Positions 1-11,647 of a stretch of 64,000 bases of DNA are shown here, one piece after another; position 1 is the stretch's first letter; the number at the start of each line of letters is the position of its first letter. This DNA comes from Calliopum simillimum (lineage: Eukaryota > Arthropoda > Insecta > Diptera > Lauxaniidae), in contig OX638370.1 in the NCBI GenBank assembly GCA_951812925.1, positions 38,877,948 to 38,941,947 on the forward strand, in the 5' to 3' direction. The position numbers and the translations under genes are program-made. The notes beneath the pieces are model-generated. The model searched no databases and was not told where the DNA came from. It saw only the letters and a program-made list of their open reading frames with translations.

Positions 1-1559
1 AGACTCGTTGCCAAAGCGCTGTGCCCGCGTTGTTCCAAGTAAAAACCACGTAACTAAGTAAATACTAGTTATACTATTATGTTCATACTAACCCTTTATT
101 TAACAAAAAAGTAGCTATTTTGCAAAGATTTCGCGACTGTGAAGTTCCACTACTATTATTTTGATCAGCCAAATTTGAAGAACCAGTGCAAATTTGTTTT
201 TTTTTTATCCTGACCGACTTCAAATCTTTTTTATTATATTTTTAATACCTTCTTAGTATACCACTCTTGTAAAAATCTTATTTCAGAATAAAAATTCAAA
301 TATTTTTAAGATTGTTTTCAATTCTTTAGCTTAGCATTACTATTTTATTGAACATAGCTGTGAGTATATGCAATGCACCATGTACAAACCTTTCCTTAAG
401 ATTCTATCTCCAGCCGGATTTCAAAAAAAATCAGGGCCGTGTTGCCACTCATCTGAACTCAAAAAGTTTTCAATATCTTTTTCCAAACTTTATTCTACAT
501 CCATACCAAACATCTAAAAATAGCTGTAAAGGTTTGTTGAGAATGAGGCAATTAAAAAGAGGCCGAACCCTTTTGCCTTAGACTATTGATATATATGTAG
601 ATAAATGCTTGGAATGAGTTGAGATTAATACTCGTTTCTAGGATAAGAAAGTAGTACATGAAAACACCATCTTAAAGGAATCGCACGAGTCTTAAGTATC
701 GATATTTTTCAATGACATCTCTAATTCGCTTGACTACAATCAAAAAGAAATCATTAGTGTTGCCACCTATCATTTTGATGTTTTCTCCATTGCAATTGTG
801 TGTAGAAAAAGAAGCGGAGTTTTTTTTTTTTTTTGTCTACATTTATATGTAGTGAAAAAGTGCTCCAAAATTAACGCTAACACTTAACAAGAATTATTTT
901 GCAATTATGTACGAATATGTAGCAGATTTTACTGTGATTTTCTTTCATTTTCAAATTTTAGATGTTTTTTTTTTTTAGGTGAACCCTGCTGTTTTTTTTC
1001 GGGGTAAAATTAGTGTTGCTGCGGATATTTAGGAGTTTTGTGTGTCTGCGTCTATGAGTGTGTCTGCATGTTGTCAGTTAATTACTTTGGCAACTGTTGT
1101 TGACTGACTGTTAATTATGTTGTCAGTCAGTGAGTCAGTTGAGATGAGTTTTCAGTCATAGTTGTAAAAGTAACAGATAAAATAATAATTATATTTTAAA
1201 ACTAAATTTTTCAAATAGAAAGTACCGATTAAGATAAGTATATACATAGTATTCAGTAAATCACTAAAAACACGAAGAGCCTAATAGTATGCTATGAAAT
1301 ATGCTTCACATTTCTTTGTTAATCTTCTTACTAGTTTAAGACATTTGGCATTGCATAGTTTTAGGCTATCGATTTATACCTTTCTTTTATTTGCTTAAAA
1401 TTATAATTATTCAAGAAATTTTTTACTACTGTGAACATCAATATTTCTATAGCAGACCCAATTAATTTAAACTATCTTCCATTGTAACCTTTATGCTTGT
1501 TATCTGAAACTTGCCATAGCAATAAGTACTAATGTAGTTTGCTTAAGTCTTCTACTTAC
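1..1559. other. No gene recognised (3' of the spondin exon)
   Basis: AT-rich sequence on the 3' side of the minus-strand spondin exon, so probably a further intron. I looked for a thrombospondin type 1 repeat exon, expected next in M-spondin, and saw none. A T-run lies near 820-835. The stretch 1070-1160 is rich in TCAGT and TGACTGA words with one TGAGTCA (AP-1-like) site; function unknown. Confidence 0.5.
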
Positions 1560-1781
1560 CTTTATAAACTGAAATGTCGCTATCGGCGGCAATCGTTTGC
1601 TCTTTGGGTAGTAAAAACTACCAGCCGGATGTGCTGGATAACCCGATGTTATACGATAAATAACACCCTGCGGACTTGTTGGCCAATTAGGTGCGGTAAA
1701 TGTGAAACCATTATCGGTGCCAGCATCTAATGGATCCATTTCAACGGTCACTGTATCAATCCAAGAACCACCAACGCAAAG
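1560..1781 (-). CDS. mspo: Spondin_N domain, second half (internal exon of M-spondin-like gene)
   Basis: Internal exon of 222 bp, phase 0 at both ends, bounded by a TTTCTTACAG acceptor and a GTAAGT donor on the minus strand. It encodes 74 residues beginning LCVGGSWIDTV and ending ATFQFIK. They contain DAGTDNGFTF, SHPA-type and SFYYPKSKRLPPIA blocks, which are the conserved second half of the Spondin_N domain of spondin-2/M-spondin proteins. It continues in frame from the exon at 8988-9385 (...IGVDSFQ | LCVGG...). Spondins are secreted extracellular-matrix adhesion proteins; Drosophila M-spondin is linked to muscle attachment. The family usually has a thrombospondin type 1 repeat after this domain, which must lie left of the window or was missed. 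The symbol is inferred from domain similarity (spondin-2-like rather than the Reeler-containing F-spondin type); another spondin-family member is possible. Confidence 0.9.
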
Positions 1782-3519
1782 CTGTAAGAAAAGCGTGTGG
1801 GAAAGAAAAAATGAGAAAAGACAATTTATAGATAAAAAATGCATTGACAAAGGCAGGAAGGAACTTAACGATAAAGAAATTGCACAGTGGTGGCATAATA
1901 TTGAGATGGTTTTTTCTTTTAAAGCAGCAATGAAAGAAACCTTTGTTGAGTTTATAAAAATGCAATAATAAAGAAATAAATTTGAAGGATCAAAGAAAAA
2001 GTTTTAATCTCCTTACAGTTTGATTAAAGGTGTAGACCACTGTACTTATTATTTACGCTTTACTTAAAAAAAAAACATTAAATTTCGTTAAATGCTATCC
2101 CCTCTTAACAGTTCAAAGTAACCCATACTCCCTAATTAATTACAAATAAAATGACTTCCCCACATCCGACAGCGGCGTAATTAAATCACTTGCATCAAAG
2201 TTATGTCATGGCAGCAATTTCTTAACCACAATCACAAGTTTCTAATAAACGGTACGCACGCAACGCAACCATGCAACTTAACTGACAGCCTCCTGCTGGT
2301 CGTCATGCATACGCACATCCTGTTTTTGGTACGCAAATAAACTCACGGACGTACCACTTCAGAACTTTGCTTTTGTCATGGCAACTTAAATTGAAAACCA
2401 TTTGAATTTAATTTGATTGCTCTTCAGCAGATATTACGAGTTGCCGCCATCCTTCGGATCAACTTCAGTTGGTGCGTTTTTATTTTATGAATGTATATCA
2501 CTGGTATACGTGTATTGACTTTTGAGCTCTGACTTAGTTGATTTCAAATTAAAACAATTCATGAAATTTAAAATGCAAAATTAAAAAAATATATTTTTAA
2601 TTCGAAATCTGACCACCCGCACGTTTTGTTCTTTAGAAGTTCCTGGAAAACTTCTTTAATAAAACTTCATTAAAAACAAATCTTAAGTTCAGCAATTTTC
2701 GAGAAATCTTAAGTTCAAAGGTAACTAAAATCTTACTTCTGTAGAAATTCACTACAAAAATGGTTCCTGAGTTCAATTCTTTGTACAGTGATAAGTATGC
2801 CAATCACAATATATTTTAAAACGAATACATGGGCGATTCTCCAAAATATGTACCCATCTAATGTCTCAAGATTCAAAAAAATATTTAAATATAAAATTTG
2901 ATATTTTAACTATTTAATACAGATACTTAACCAGAGCTTCTATACGAAAAGCTTGAAAAAAAAATTATTGTATTTTACTATGAAATTATAACGTAAAGTG
3001 TTAAAAACTCACTCTCCGTCCTGTCCCTTAGCACTTCTTAGTGCACTTATTTTGCCCGTTTCACATATAAAGTTATTTTCTAAAAAAAACTTATACGACG
3101 CTGTTCCTCGAAATTTTTTGTTTTAGAATTGACAAAACATGGAAGTTGGTCCCTCATTTGAGACTATCTTCTCTCAGTTTTTCTTATTCTAATTGTTAAT
3201 TTTTTAAATATTGAGTAAAAAGATGACTGAAGGTGAAGAAAAAGAGGAGATTCAGTGTATTTTCACGTCAGTCAGTTTTGGGTTTTTCAATAGTGCGTTT
3301 TTGTGAGTTTTTTTTGGAAGCTAATGCTTCCTTATCGGACGTTTTGAGAGGCAGAGTCTGAACAGCGAAAACATGCAACGAAAAAGTGTAACGGATGTTT
3401 GCAACGAAAATGCGTCACACATATAAAAATAGAGACGTACTGTATACAAAGTACAGTATACAGTATATATGTATGTATACATATATATATGTTTATAAAC
3501 ATTGCGCGCACCAGCTCAT

Positions 3520-3520
<1 letters not shown>

Positions 3521-3552
<32 letters not shown>
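3521..3552. repeat. (CT)n microsatellite
   Basis: An uninterrupted run of about 16 CT units, followed by ATATATAG-type sequence. It sits in the spondin intron. Confidence 0.97.
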
Positions 3553-3556
<4 letters not shown>

Positions 3557-3842
3557 TATTTTTCGAACGTAAGAGGGGCGCTCATATATATAGATATATA
3601 CATTTCACATATGGATATCTCTTATGTAATTACTGAAGTTTCGGAAGAATAATCATATATTATAAATGATAATGTAAAATAATGCAATAAAAATATTTTT
3701 GTATTTAAGCTCGCTTTTTTAATACTCCAGTTCAACATTTTACCTCTTACTTAATAATAAACAAATTTTAAAATATCAATTTATTATAAGTTTTAACTAT
3801 AATAAGTTTTAGCTTATTATATTAGCTTATAATAAGCATTAG

Positions 3843-5060
3843 CTTCCAATATCATCGGCCACTCCCCGAGTGCCACCTGCCGTTTTTTTCTTTTGTTTAA
3901 AAAGTTTAAAAATTTTGTAAAAAACGCAAGTGTGAATCATTCTCCTCGTTAGTTTTTTAAACTACTAGCATATTCATTTATCTTTACATAAAAAGGCCAA
4001 TATACAATAAGAGAACTATACACCGGTTTCAACTTTTTTTAAAAAAATTGCTATTTTCATTGTGCTACTACTTTTTTTCAACATTTCGTCATTCTCCGTT
4101 TAATCATTCTCCGTCGTTTTTTGCAACATTTCATCACTCTCCTTTAAGGCTTTTTTTGTAAGATTTGCTTAAACTATTTATTTCTTAAAACACTTAAATA
4201 AACTTTTTCAAAATCCAATATAAGTTTTTAGGGTTGCCACTTAGTTATTTTCAAAAATCTTACATAATTCTTACTTTTTTTGACTAAATTGAAATTTTTG
4301 GTTCCAAAAACGCTAAGATAAATTCTTTTGAAATTTTACAGAACTTTCAGTGTTGCCACCCGGTGGTTTTTTGTTAGTTTCGCTTAAGCCATTTATTTAA
4401 AAAAACTAAAATTTATAAATTTTGTAAAGAACGCAAGTGCGAATCTTTCTCCTCGTTAGTTTTTTATACTATTAAGCATATTGTTTTATCTTTACATAAT
4501 AAGGTCAATAAACAATAAGAGAACTTTACATCGGTTTCAACTTTTTTAAAAAAAATTGCTATTTTTATTGTGCTACTACTGTTTTTCCAACATTTCGTCA
4601 TTCTCCGTTTAATCATTCTCCGTCGTTTTTTGCAACATTTCATCACTCTCTTTTTGGGTTTTTTTTTGTTTTTTAAATTTTGCTTAAACCATTTATTTCT
4701 TGAAACACTTAAATATACATTTTTGGGGTTGCCACCTATTTATTTTTGAAAATCTTGCATAATTCTTAGTCTTTTTGACTAAATTGAAATTTTTGGTTCA
4801 GATAAATTCTTATAAAATTTTACAAAACTTTCGGTGTTGCCACCCGGTTTGTTTTTTTTTTGTTAGTTTCGCTTAAACCATTTAATTACAAAACGCTTAA
4901 AAAATTTTTTAAAAATTCAACATCAATTTTTAGGGCTGCCATTTGGTTATTTTCGAAAATCTTACATAATTCTTACTTTTTTTGACTAAATTGGAGTTTT
5001 CGTCGCTGCTCAGATGAACTTTTCTGAAATTGTTAAAAAATTTTTAGGATTGCCACCTTT
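3843..5060. repeat. Tandem repeat, ~0.5-kb unit, two full copies plus a partial one
   Basis: The block with CGCAAGTGTGAATC, CTCCTCGTTAG, ACAATAAGAGAACT and AATCATTCTCCGTCG recurs with a period near 500 bases: it starts near 3920 and again near 4430. The marker GTTGCCAC occurs near 4233, 4353, 4729, 4832 and in degenerate form near 4935 and 5050. The third copy is partial. From 5180 to 5360 the marker appears in the opposite orientation (TAGCAACC), suggesting an inverted copy or decayed foldback. No coding potential. Confidence 0.8.
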
Positions 5061-6870
5061 TTTTTAAAGTTTTCTTTAACTAAGTTTCGGTTCGATGTTT
5101 CGATTTTTAACGATTTAAGGCTATTATTTTTTAGTGTGTGATTATAATGGCGAACGTAAAAAAAGAAAGATTTAAAATAAATTTTATATAGCAACCATCT
5201 GGTAATCCTAAAAATTTATGTTGGATTCTTCTAAAATTTACTTAAGCGTTTTGAGATTAAAATTTTATTTCATTTTTTTAAACATATTGTTTCACCGAAA
5301 CCTTAAAAAAACATATAGCAACCCTGAAAATTTAGGTTCATTTTTTAAAAATGTTTCAGAGATTCAGGTCATCATATTCTATACCTACAAGTAATCAAAA
5401 AATAAAAAAATAGGTGGGGACAAAAAAAGCATGTTTTGGTAAATTTTTTCGGAGATTTACCCTACATACATGTATTTGATGAGGTTGAACGCTTCAAATT
5501 GCGACGTTTATAAAGAACTGTATTCTCTCTAAACTTTATTTAAAATTTTATGCGAATCCTGGTGTAGAGATATTGTTTAAAAATCATTGAATTTTCAAAA
5601 TAACTGGTTTTTGAAGAAAATCTACAAAACCGTTAGTCGCCAGATAAAACGCAATACAATCTATTGTTTGGAGAATTACATGATTCAAAAAAAAAAATAT
5701 ACTATTCAATAACACAAAAAGTAAAAAAAAAAATAAAGAACAAAAAGTTTTCGCTTAGGAAATGTTCTTAAACATTCCCAAGAACTTATGGTTTTTAAAA
5801 AGAGTATGACTTTTTTTAATTTATGCAATTTCAGTACTACAAGTACTATGTTTATGAGTTGGAAAGTAAGTACTGATGCTGCTATCAGGAATCAAATACG
5901 TCAACTTCTTTTCCACACAATTAACAAACGTCCGACACCAGAAATCCTAATGGCACATACTTAAAATGCTGCAAATATCCTTCAAATAACAGTTAAAATC
6001 TTACATATGTACAGTGCAAGTTAAAGCCACAACACTCATCAGAAATTCGTGAAGGCATTGAAGCATCAGCAACATGCTCAAATCATCATCAACCATCATC
6101 TATCAACAACATAGCAGTCATAGAAATCTTCAATACAACACTTGAATGCAATTGAAATCGAATGAATGTCAACTTAACGATTAAATGTGCTATGAATGTG
6201 GTGTTTAAGGATATTGAGTTGTACAACAGTGCTTAGAGATGTGACATCTTTGGTTGATAACAAGAATATACCATTCCAACATCAACTTGATTCTTCTGTA
6301 TTTAATATAATTTTGTCATGTATCACAAGACCATTTCCATCTCAAATCTTTCAAAAAGCTGTTTTTTTTTTTTTTTTGCAAGTTATGGGCATGGAACTTC
6401 AGAGTGTCAAAATAGTTTTTTTTTGTGAAAAATCTTTGAAAAAAGTTTTCAAACACCTAGGCAACAACAAAGATAGGCTCACTTCTTCAGCATTCTGGCT
6501 GCAACTGTCAAAAGAGAAAATCTTTGCGATCAGAACAGTGACTTGACATTGCGGGGCCTGGTGTGAACTGACTTTGGTGCGTCTTTTTTTTTTTTAGATA
6601 GCCAAACAAAGAAAAAAAGAGATGTGGGTTTTGCTCTCACAACTTAAAATTTTCATACAATTTTTGCCATTTGGTGGTATATTCCTGATTTTGCCTTTGA
6701 GGAGCGTCAAATAACTATATGTGTGCGTATTTGAGCGAGCTGATGGTGATCGTAAACATTCTCACGAACAGAACTTGACCGATGTAAATGTTTTCACGAT
6801 TTTTGCACTCTTCAAAATGGCATAGCTATGTGAAAGCTCATGAGTCATGACAATATGAACATAGAGTATA

Positions 6871-7135
6871 GTCCGTGGGCCCGCGTACAAAAAAAAGATT
6901 CATAAACACATTGCTGAGGCTTCGTGTATTTAATGTTCGGGTCAAAAAATTTTGAGAGTGAGGAAGTATGGTGGTTCAAGCTATCACAAAGTCATGGATT
7001 TCAGGTTAGAAAAAAATGTATGAACACAACCTTGGTTTTCATTCGTTTGTGCCCGACTTGACCTGAACATTAAATACACGAAGCCTCAGCAGTGCGTTTA
7101 TGAATCTTTTTTTTTTTGTACGCGGGCCCACGAAC
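6871..7135. mobile_element. 265-bp MITE with ~75-bp terminal inverted repeats, TA-flanked
   Basis: The left end GTCCGTGGGCCCGCGTAC is matched in reverse complement at the right end (GTACGCGGGCCCACGAAC). The pairing continues through an A/T run, GATTCATAAAC and GCTGAGGCTTCGTGTATT to about 75 bases per side. A TA dinucleotide directly flanks each end (6869-6870 and 7136-7137), as expected for a Tc1/mariner-type target-site duplication. There is no coding capacity, so it is a non-autonomous element inside the spondin intron. Confidence 0.88.
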
Positions 7136-7599
7136 TAATACCACTCAATTGCATGATTTTCGAAGTCAACCTTTTGACTGGCACCCCAGGGGTTTAATTC
7201 TTGTAAATACTAAGTAATTTATCGCTATTGGCGTGTAGATTTAGATCTCGGAGCATAATACGAGTTTTTTGATGATAACGGCACACTTAAATCACTTGCG
7301 CGCTTCCGAATCGAAAGGTTTGGACCGCCATGAACTGACTAGTTAACAATTTCCACGTTTTCTGCCGTTCTTGATGATCTTGGTCACCCTGTTTTTGGTT
7401 TTTTCAATGTTGTACCGATCTTCTCAAATTTCTTCACGCATTTTCAAATGAGAGCTATGTTTGGCGCCTCATTAAAGTGGCGAAATATTCGATTACAAGC
7501 TACAGTCGCCGAATTAGTGTTTTTGTAAAACTCCCCCACTCAAAACGCGCGATCCGCTCCCGAAAAATGCTCCATAACCACTAAATTTTATCTTCATCA

Positions 7600-8600
7600 A
7601 TATTTTCCAAATATCCACGGTAAAGGCGTGAAATGAAAAAATACGTTTGCGTTTGAATGAGCATGAAAGCTTCACCATAAAATTTTAAATTTTGTCCGCT
7701 CAAGGTGTTTGTATGTGTGAAAGACACCTTTCGAAGTAACATAAATTTATTCAGCTCATAAAGAGAAGAGAGATCTTATGGCAAGGTAAAGATACCTACT
7801 TATATATAAAATTGCACATTTAAAATTTTGCGGAAAACTTATCAGTTTTACTTTTAATGTTTAGTTTTTATTATTGTGATTCAAGGGTAGGCAAGTCAAA
7901 TATGATCTAAATTTCTGAAAACTTAAGAACAAAAAGTTTTTCAGTTAAATTAACAAGAGTTATTGTTCCACGCAAAGAGTAGGCTCAAAAGCAATATTTT
8001 AAGAAAGTTTTTTCGAACTTTATACTCGTACTTTTTGTATTTGAGAGTAGTTAAACTTGGTCGGAATTCGCGTTTTTTGTCGCTGAGGCAGCCACGGTAT
8101 AGGCATTTTGACCACTTTAAGGCTGCTGTATTTTTGCACAATATAGTACTTCAATGACGACAGATTATAGTAGACTCAGAGTCATCAAAGTAAGTTCGAC
8201 TTGTTGAAAATTAGTGAAGTCGGCCAACAGACACTCCTACCGCCCACACAAAAAATATATTCAAAATTCAACTTCAGAAGCATTTTCCAAGACAATGCCA
8301 CCATAATACACATAAATACTAAAGACTATAAGTCCAAGCTTTGAGCAAAAACTACGCAAAATCGGACAATAGGGCGTGTCACCTCCAGTATAAGTAAAAT
8401 CTTGTAAATGCTATATTCGAGGTAATCCAACCAAATTTCACTCGGACACTGAGGACAGTAAGAGCAAGATCTGAGCAAAAGCTATGTAAATACGGATAAG
8501 TGGTTGTGGCACCTCCCGTACAAGCAAAATTTTCAAAAAAAAAAAAAAATGCTGTGTAGGGTATTCAATATTTGGCCAGGCTAACTAGCAACACACTTAT
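7600..8600. repeat. Dispersed repeat, related to 24700-25800
   Basis: Shares several blocks with the 24.7-25.8 kb region: GTGTGAAAGACACC...CTCATAAAGAG at 7710-7765 resembles the pair of repeats at 25.39-25.81 kb. GAGCAAAAACTACGCAAAATCGG and GGCACCTCCCGTACAAGC-type blocks at 8340-8535 resemble, in reverse complement, 24860-24930. No open frame. Element type not identified. Confidence 0.5.
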
Positions 8601-8987
8601 TCGCTTTTTTATAGAATCGCCCATAAATAAATTAAATCAAATTATCAGTATTTTTACTTTTATTGAGGACATTTATATTACGATTTCCACTTAATTTACC
8701 ATTTTCGCTGCTTTACAAAGAAATTTCTTTTTGAATTACAATTCGATTAAGAATTTTTTCATGACAAAGAAAAAACTTTATTTAATTACTTTGAATACTT
8801 TTAAGGAAAAATTCCAAATTAATTACAAAAAGTCGCTTCAAAAGCCATAATATTTAAGGACTCTACATCATTAATCTAAAATCAGTGCCCACCACACACT
8901 TCAAGTACAAGGAATACAAAAAAAAAAGAGAAGCAACGATGATGCCCCACTCCATCACCCCAAATACAAAAATACTCGTACACTCAC

Positions 8988-9385
8988 CTGAAATGAGTCC
9001 ACACCAATAAACCAATCGGGTGAGGGAAGAATGCGCGTCATTAAGGATACCAAACTGTGATTACTGTCGACAAAGAATTTCGCTTCACTACGTCCAGCAC
9101 CGGTTGTAATTGCAGGAATTGAAAATTCATCGAATACACTGCGTTCGCCATGTTGCAGCAGTGGCTGTTGCTGCTGTTTCTGCTGCTGCTGCTGTTGCAG
9201 GGATGAAGCGGAAGGCTTTTGCATTGATTTGGATTGACTGCTTGAGGTTGATACAAATGATGTAAATGAATTTCCCTGCTGTTGCTCGAGTATATCGGAT
9301 ACACCCGTTTCGGCAAATTGTTTTACTCCTGACGTTGCCGGTTGACCGATATGATAAAGTGCATAAGCGGAGTCATGGGTTCTAC
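8988..9385 (-). CDS. mspo: Spondin_N domain, first half, with polyglutamine insert (internal exon)
   Basis: Internal exon of 398 bp: acceptor CTCCTTTCAG before it, donor GTGAGT after it, entering in phase 1 and leaving in phase 0. The product begins GRTHDSAYALYHIG, continues through GVKQFAETG and SVFDEFSIPAITTGAG, and ends SLMTRILPSPDWFIGVDSFQ. SPDWFIGVDS is the hallmark Spondin_N motif, and the exon joins in frame to 1560-1781. Between the FAETG and VFDEF blocks lies an unusual low-complexity stretch of about 45 residues rich in Ser and Gln, including QQQQQQKQQQQ, coded by CAG/CAA repeats on the minus strand near 9150-9200; vertebrate spondin-2 has only a short helix there. The upstream exon with the signal peptide and the QWSK-like block was not found. 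The protein would act in the extracellular matrix. Confidence 0.9.
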
Positions 9386-11094
9386 CTGAAAGGAGAAGAA
9401 AATGCAAAAAAATGCGATTAGAATAAATTGCATTTTAAAATGTGCAAAAATTAATGAAAACATTCAAAAGTAAAAAAATTTTAACATTAATCTTCTTAAC
9501 TCAGTTTCTATTTTAATGGGGAGGTTGCTGATGGGAAGCATAAAAATCTATACATTTGCCATTGGCGACAACAACAATCAAAATGATTACAAGTACATGG
9601 CATGGAATTTTGCTTTTAAAGCAGAAAAAGTGCTTAGTCATTATTTGCATCCGGCGCGCCATTTAAAGATCCTTTTAGTCCTGTCGTTACTTCATACTTC
9701 GGCGCGCACCGGAACAGCATGTAATGAAACAAAGCGCACAACATGTTAAGAGTAATCAACACAATGAGGATTCGTTACTTGAAGAACGCAGGTATCAGTT
9801 GTAGTTGTAGTAGTTACATGAATAAATAACGGAATGAATGTGAACATAATTACATTAAAATGTTTGAGTTTTCTTTTCATTTATCTGCTGCCTTCTTTTT
9901 CTCTACCTTGATGATGATCAGGAAAATTTGCATTGACATTTTAAGCGTTAAATACTTTGGTTGTTTTCATGTAACTTGTTTGAATCTCAGATGAAATACA
10001 CAGATAATGAAATTATTACCTATCTCAGATAAAAGATAACACCTGGAATGAATATGTTTCGTCATTGTATAACATCAACGGAATATGACGCAGATAATTG
10101 GGTAACAAAATTTTAGAGTTTGTGAAAGAAAAAACCTTTGGAAAGAAACGAAAAAACGTATTTTTTACCCACCGAGACCATGACGGATACTACACCGATT
10201 TCAAATCATCAGTACAATCTAAAAGAAGACAATGCAAAATTCTGTGAGTTGAAAGTAAAATTTAAGTGTTCACTGTAAAAATTGTGTGGTTACTGTAAAA
10301 CTGAACCAATTTTAATGTTTGAATATGGAATCGCTTTGAAAAAGAAAATACTGTCGAGCCTCTAAATTCAAAACTTGCATTAATTTATACTTTTTTGATA
10401 ATTGTGATGAACTTAAAATCAAAATATCTCACAAAATCAGTTTGCAATGGTTATGAAAAAATCCCAGAACTAATTTTTACTACGCCATACCACCTAGATT
10501 TTTTGGATTTAAGAAGATTGAAATCTTTTCTAATAAATATAAAAAAATTGAGGTGCCTTTTTTTGCCCCTTTTGTTTGACGCTATTTTTTCTAAAGCGCC
10601 TTTTGGATGATGTAACTGAAAAAACTTTCTAAGTGTGAATTTATGCTGTTCGCCCGAAATGATAAAATATGTACTTTATTATACAGGTAATACTACAAAG
10701 TGACAGAATATAAGGCCCAATTTTATACAGATCAATTTACAGTTGAACGCAGCTCTGTAAAAGTTAAAATTTTGAAATATAAAATAAGATATAAAAATTG
10801 TGCAAGTGTTGTTTTTTGTCATTTCGAGTTCGCCATTTTGTTTTTTAAAAATCTACTTAATATCAGATTCGTAATCAGTGACTTCAAAAACTCCTGAGAA
10901 AATTTATTTGTTGGATTTGGTTACATATTTAAGCAACTGATTCGCTATTTTGAATTCGCCATTTAATTTTTTAGCAAATTTAACATCAATTTCTTAATCA
11001 GTGACCTCAAAAACTCCCGGGTAAAAAATTTCGTCTCGAATATATAATGATTTCGACTTTTGGCCAGCTTTTAAGGATTTTGAATCAGTGTGAG
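9386..11094. other. No gene recognised; contains a 126-bp direct repeat
   Basis: AT-rich sequence 5' of the spondin exon, probably intron. A two-copy direct repeat is visible: TTCGCCATTTTG...AATCAGTGACTTCAAAAACTC starting near 10829 and again, diverged, near 10955. Otherwise nothing supportable; short frames have no recognisable content. Confidence 0.6.
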
Positions 11095-11539
11095 GCGGCA
11101 AGAGGTTTCGATCTCTACGAGAAAAATTTCTTATGATGATCATAACTCTGCAAAGAAAAATCGAGAACGACCAATGAAAGCTCATTTTGAAGATTACTAT
11201 TAGAAATTTATAACGTAAATAGGAAAAAATATTAAAAACATTTTTACTTGCTTTGAGCTTTTTTCGACAAATTCTAGTGTCTGTACGAAATTTGGTTGCA
11301 TTTTCTCATATAATACATCAACGCCACGTCCTCTTTTTCGACTTGGCCAAGTTTTTGCTCTAAGCTTCCATCTACTATTTCTATCGTGTATACGAAATTT
11401 CGTTGCATTATCCAAAAACAATTATCTTTAAATTTTAATTATTTACTATTTCGCACTTAAATGATTTATTTGTTTAAAGTTGATTTAAAATAAGCAATAG
11501 TGGTATGTGCTTGCCAATCTAAAGTGTACACGTCGTTAT

Positions 11540-11618
11540 TTCGAGTCTCGAAGACTATTTTTGCAAACTTGAGAATTCAAAATTTTACTATAAAAACACA
11601 GAGATTTCTATGATCAGT
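11540..11618 (+). promoter_or_regulatory. Promoter of protease 1: palindrome, TATA box, initiator
   Basis: The palindrome TTCGAG-T-CTCGAA spans 11540-11552. The TATA box TATAAAAA is at 11589-11596 and a TCAGT arthropod initiator at 11614-11618, about 27 bases from the TATA start, the spacing expected for a fly core promoter. This puts the start site near 11616 and the ATG about 32 bases downstream. A GCCAAT (CCAAT-like) word lies upstream near 11513. All elements recur at the paralogues. Confidence 0.85.
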
Positions 11619-11647
11619 ACACTTTTATCATAAACAGTTTTTACGAA

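Larger units (their letters stand above)
1782..8987 (-). other. 7.2-kb intron of the spondin gene
   Basis: Lies between two phase-0 Spondin_N exons with good splice sites. It contains a CT microsatellite, a ~0.5-kb tandem repeat, a small MITE and a dispersed repeat (listed separately). From 1782 to 3500 and 5360 to 6870 I see only AT-rich sequence and short spurious reading frames. Confidence 0.85.

Noticed and set aside
1500..1850. A 116-residue stand-alone gene with hydrophobic start
   Set aside because: The hydrophobic start is read-through of the intron upstream of the acceptor at 1782; only 1560-1781 is coding.
3395..3652. Frame containing a run of Ser-Leu
   Set aside because: Translation of the CT microsatellite.
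8955..9407. A 150-residue stand-alone gene
   Set aside because: The conserved part is exactly bounded by splice sites at 8988 and 9385; the extra residues at both ends are intronic read-through.
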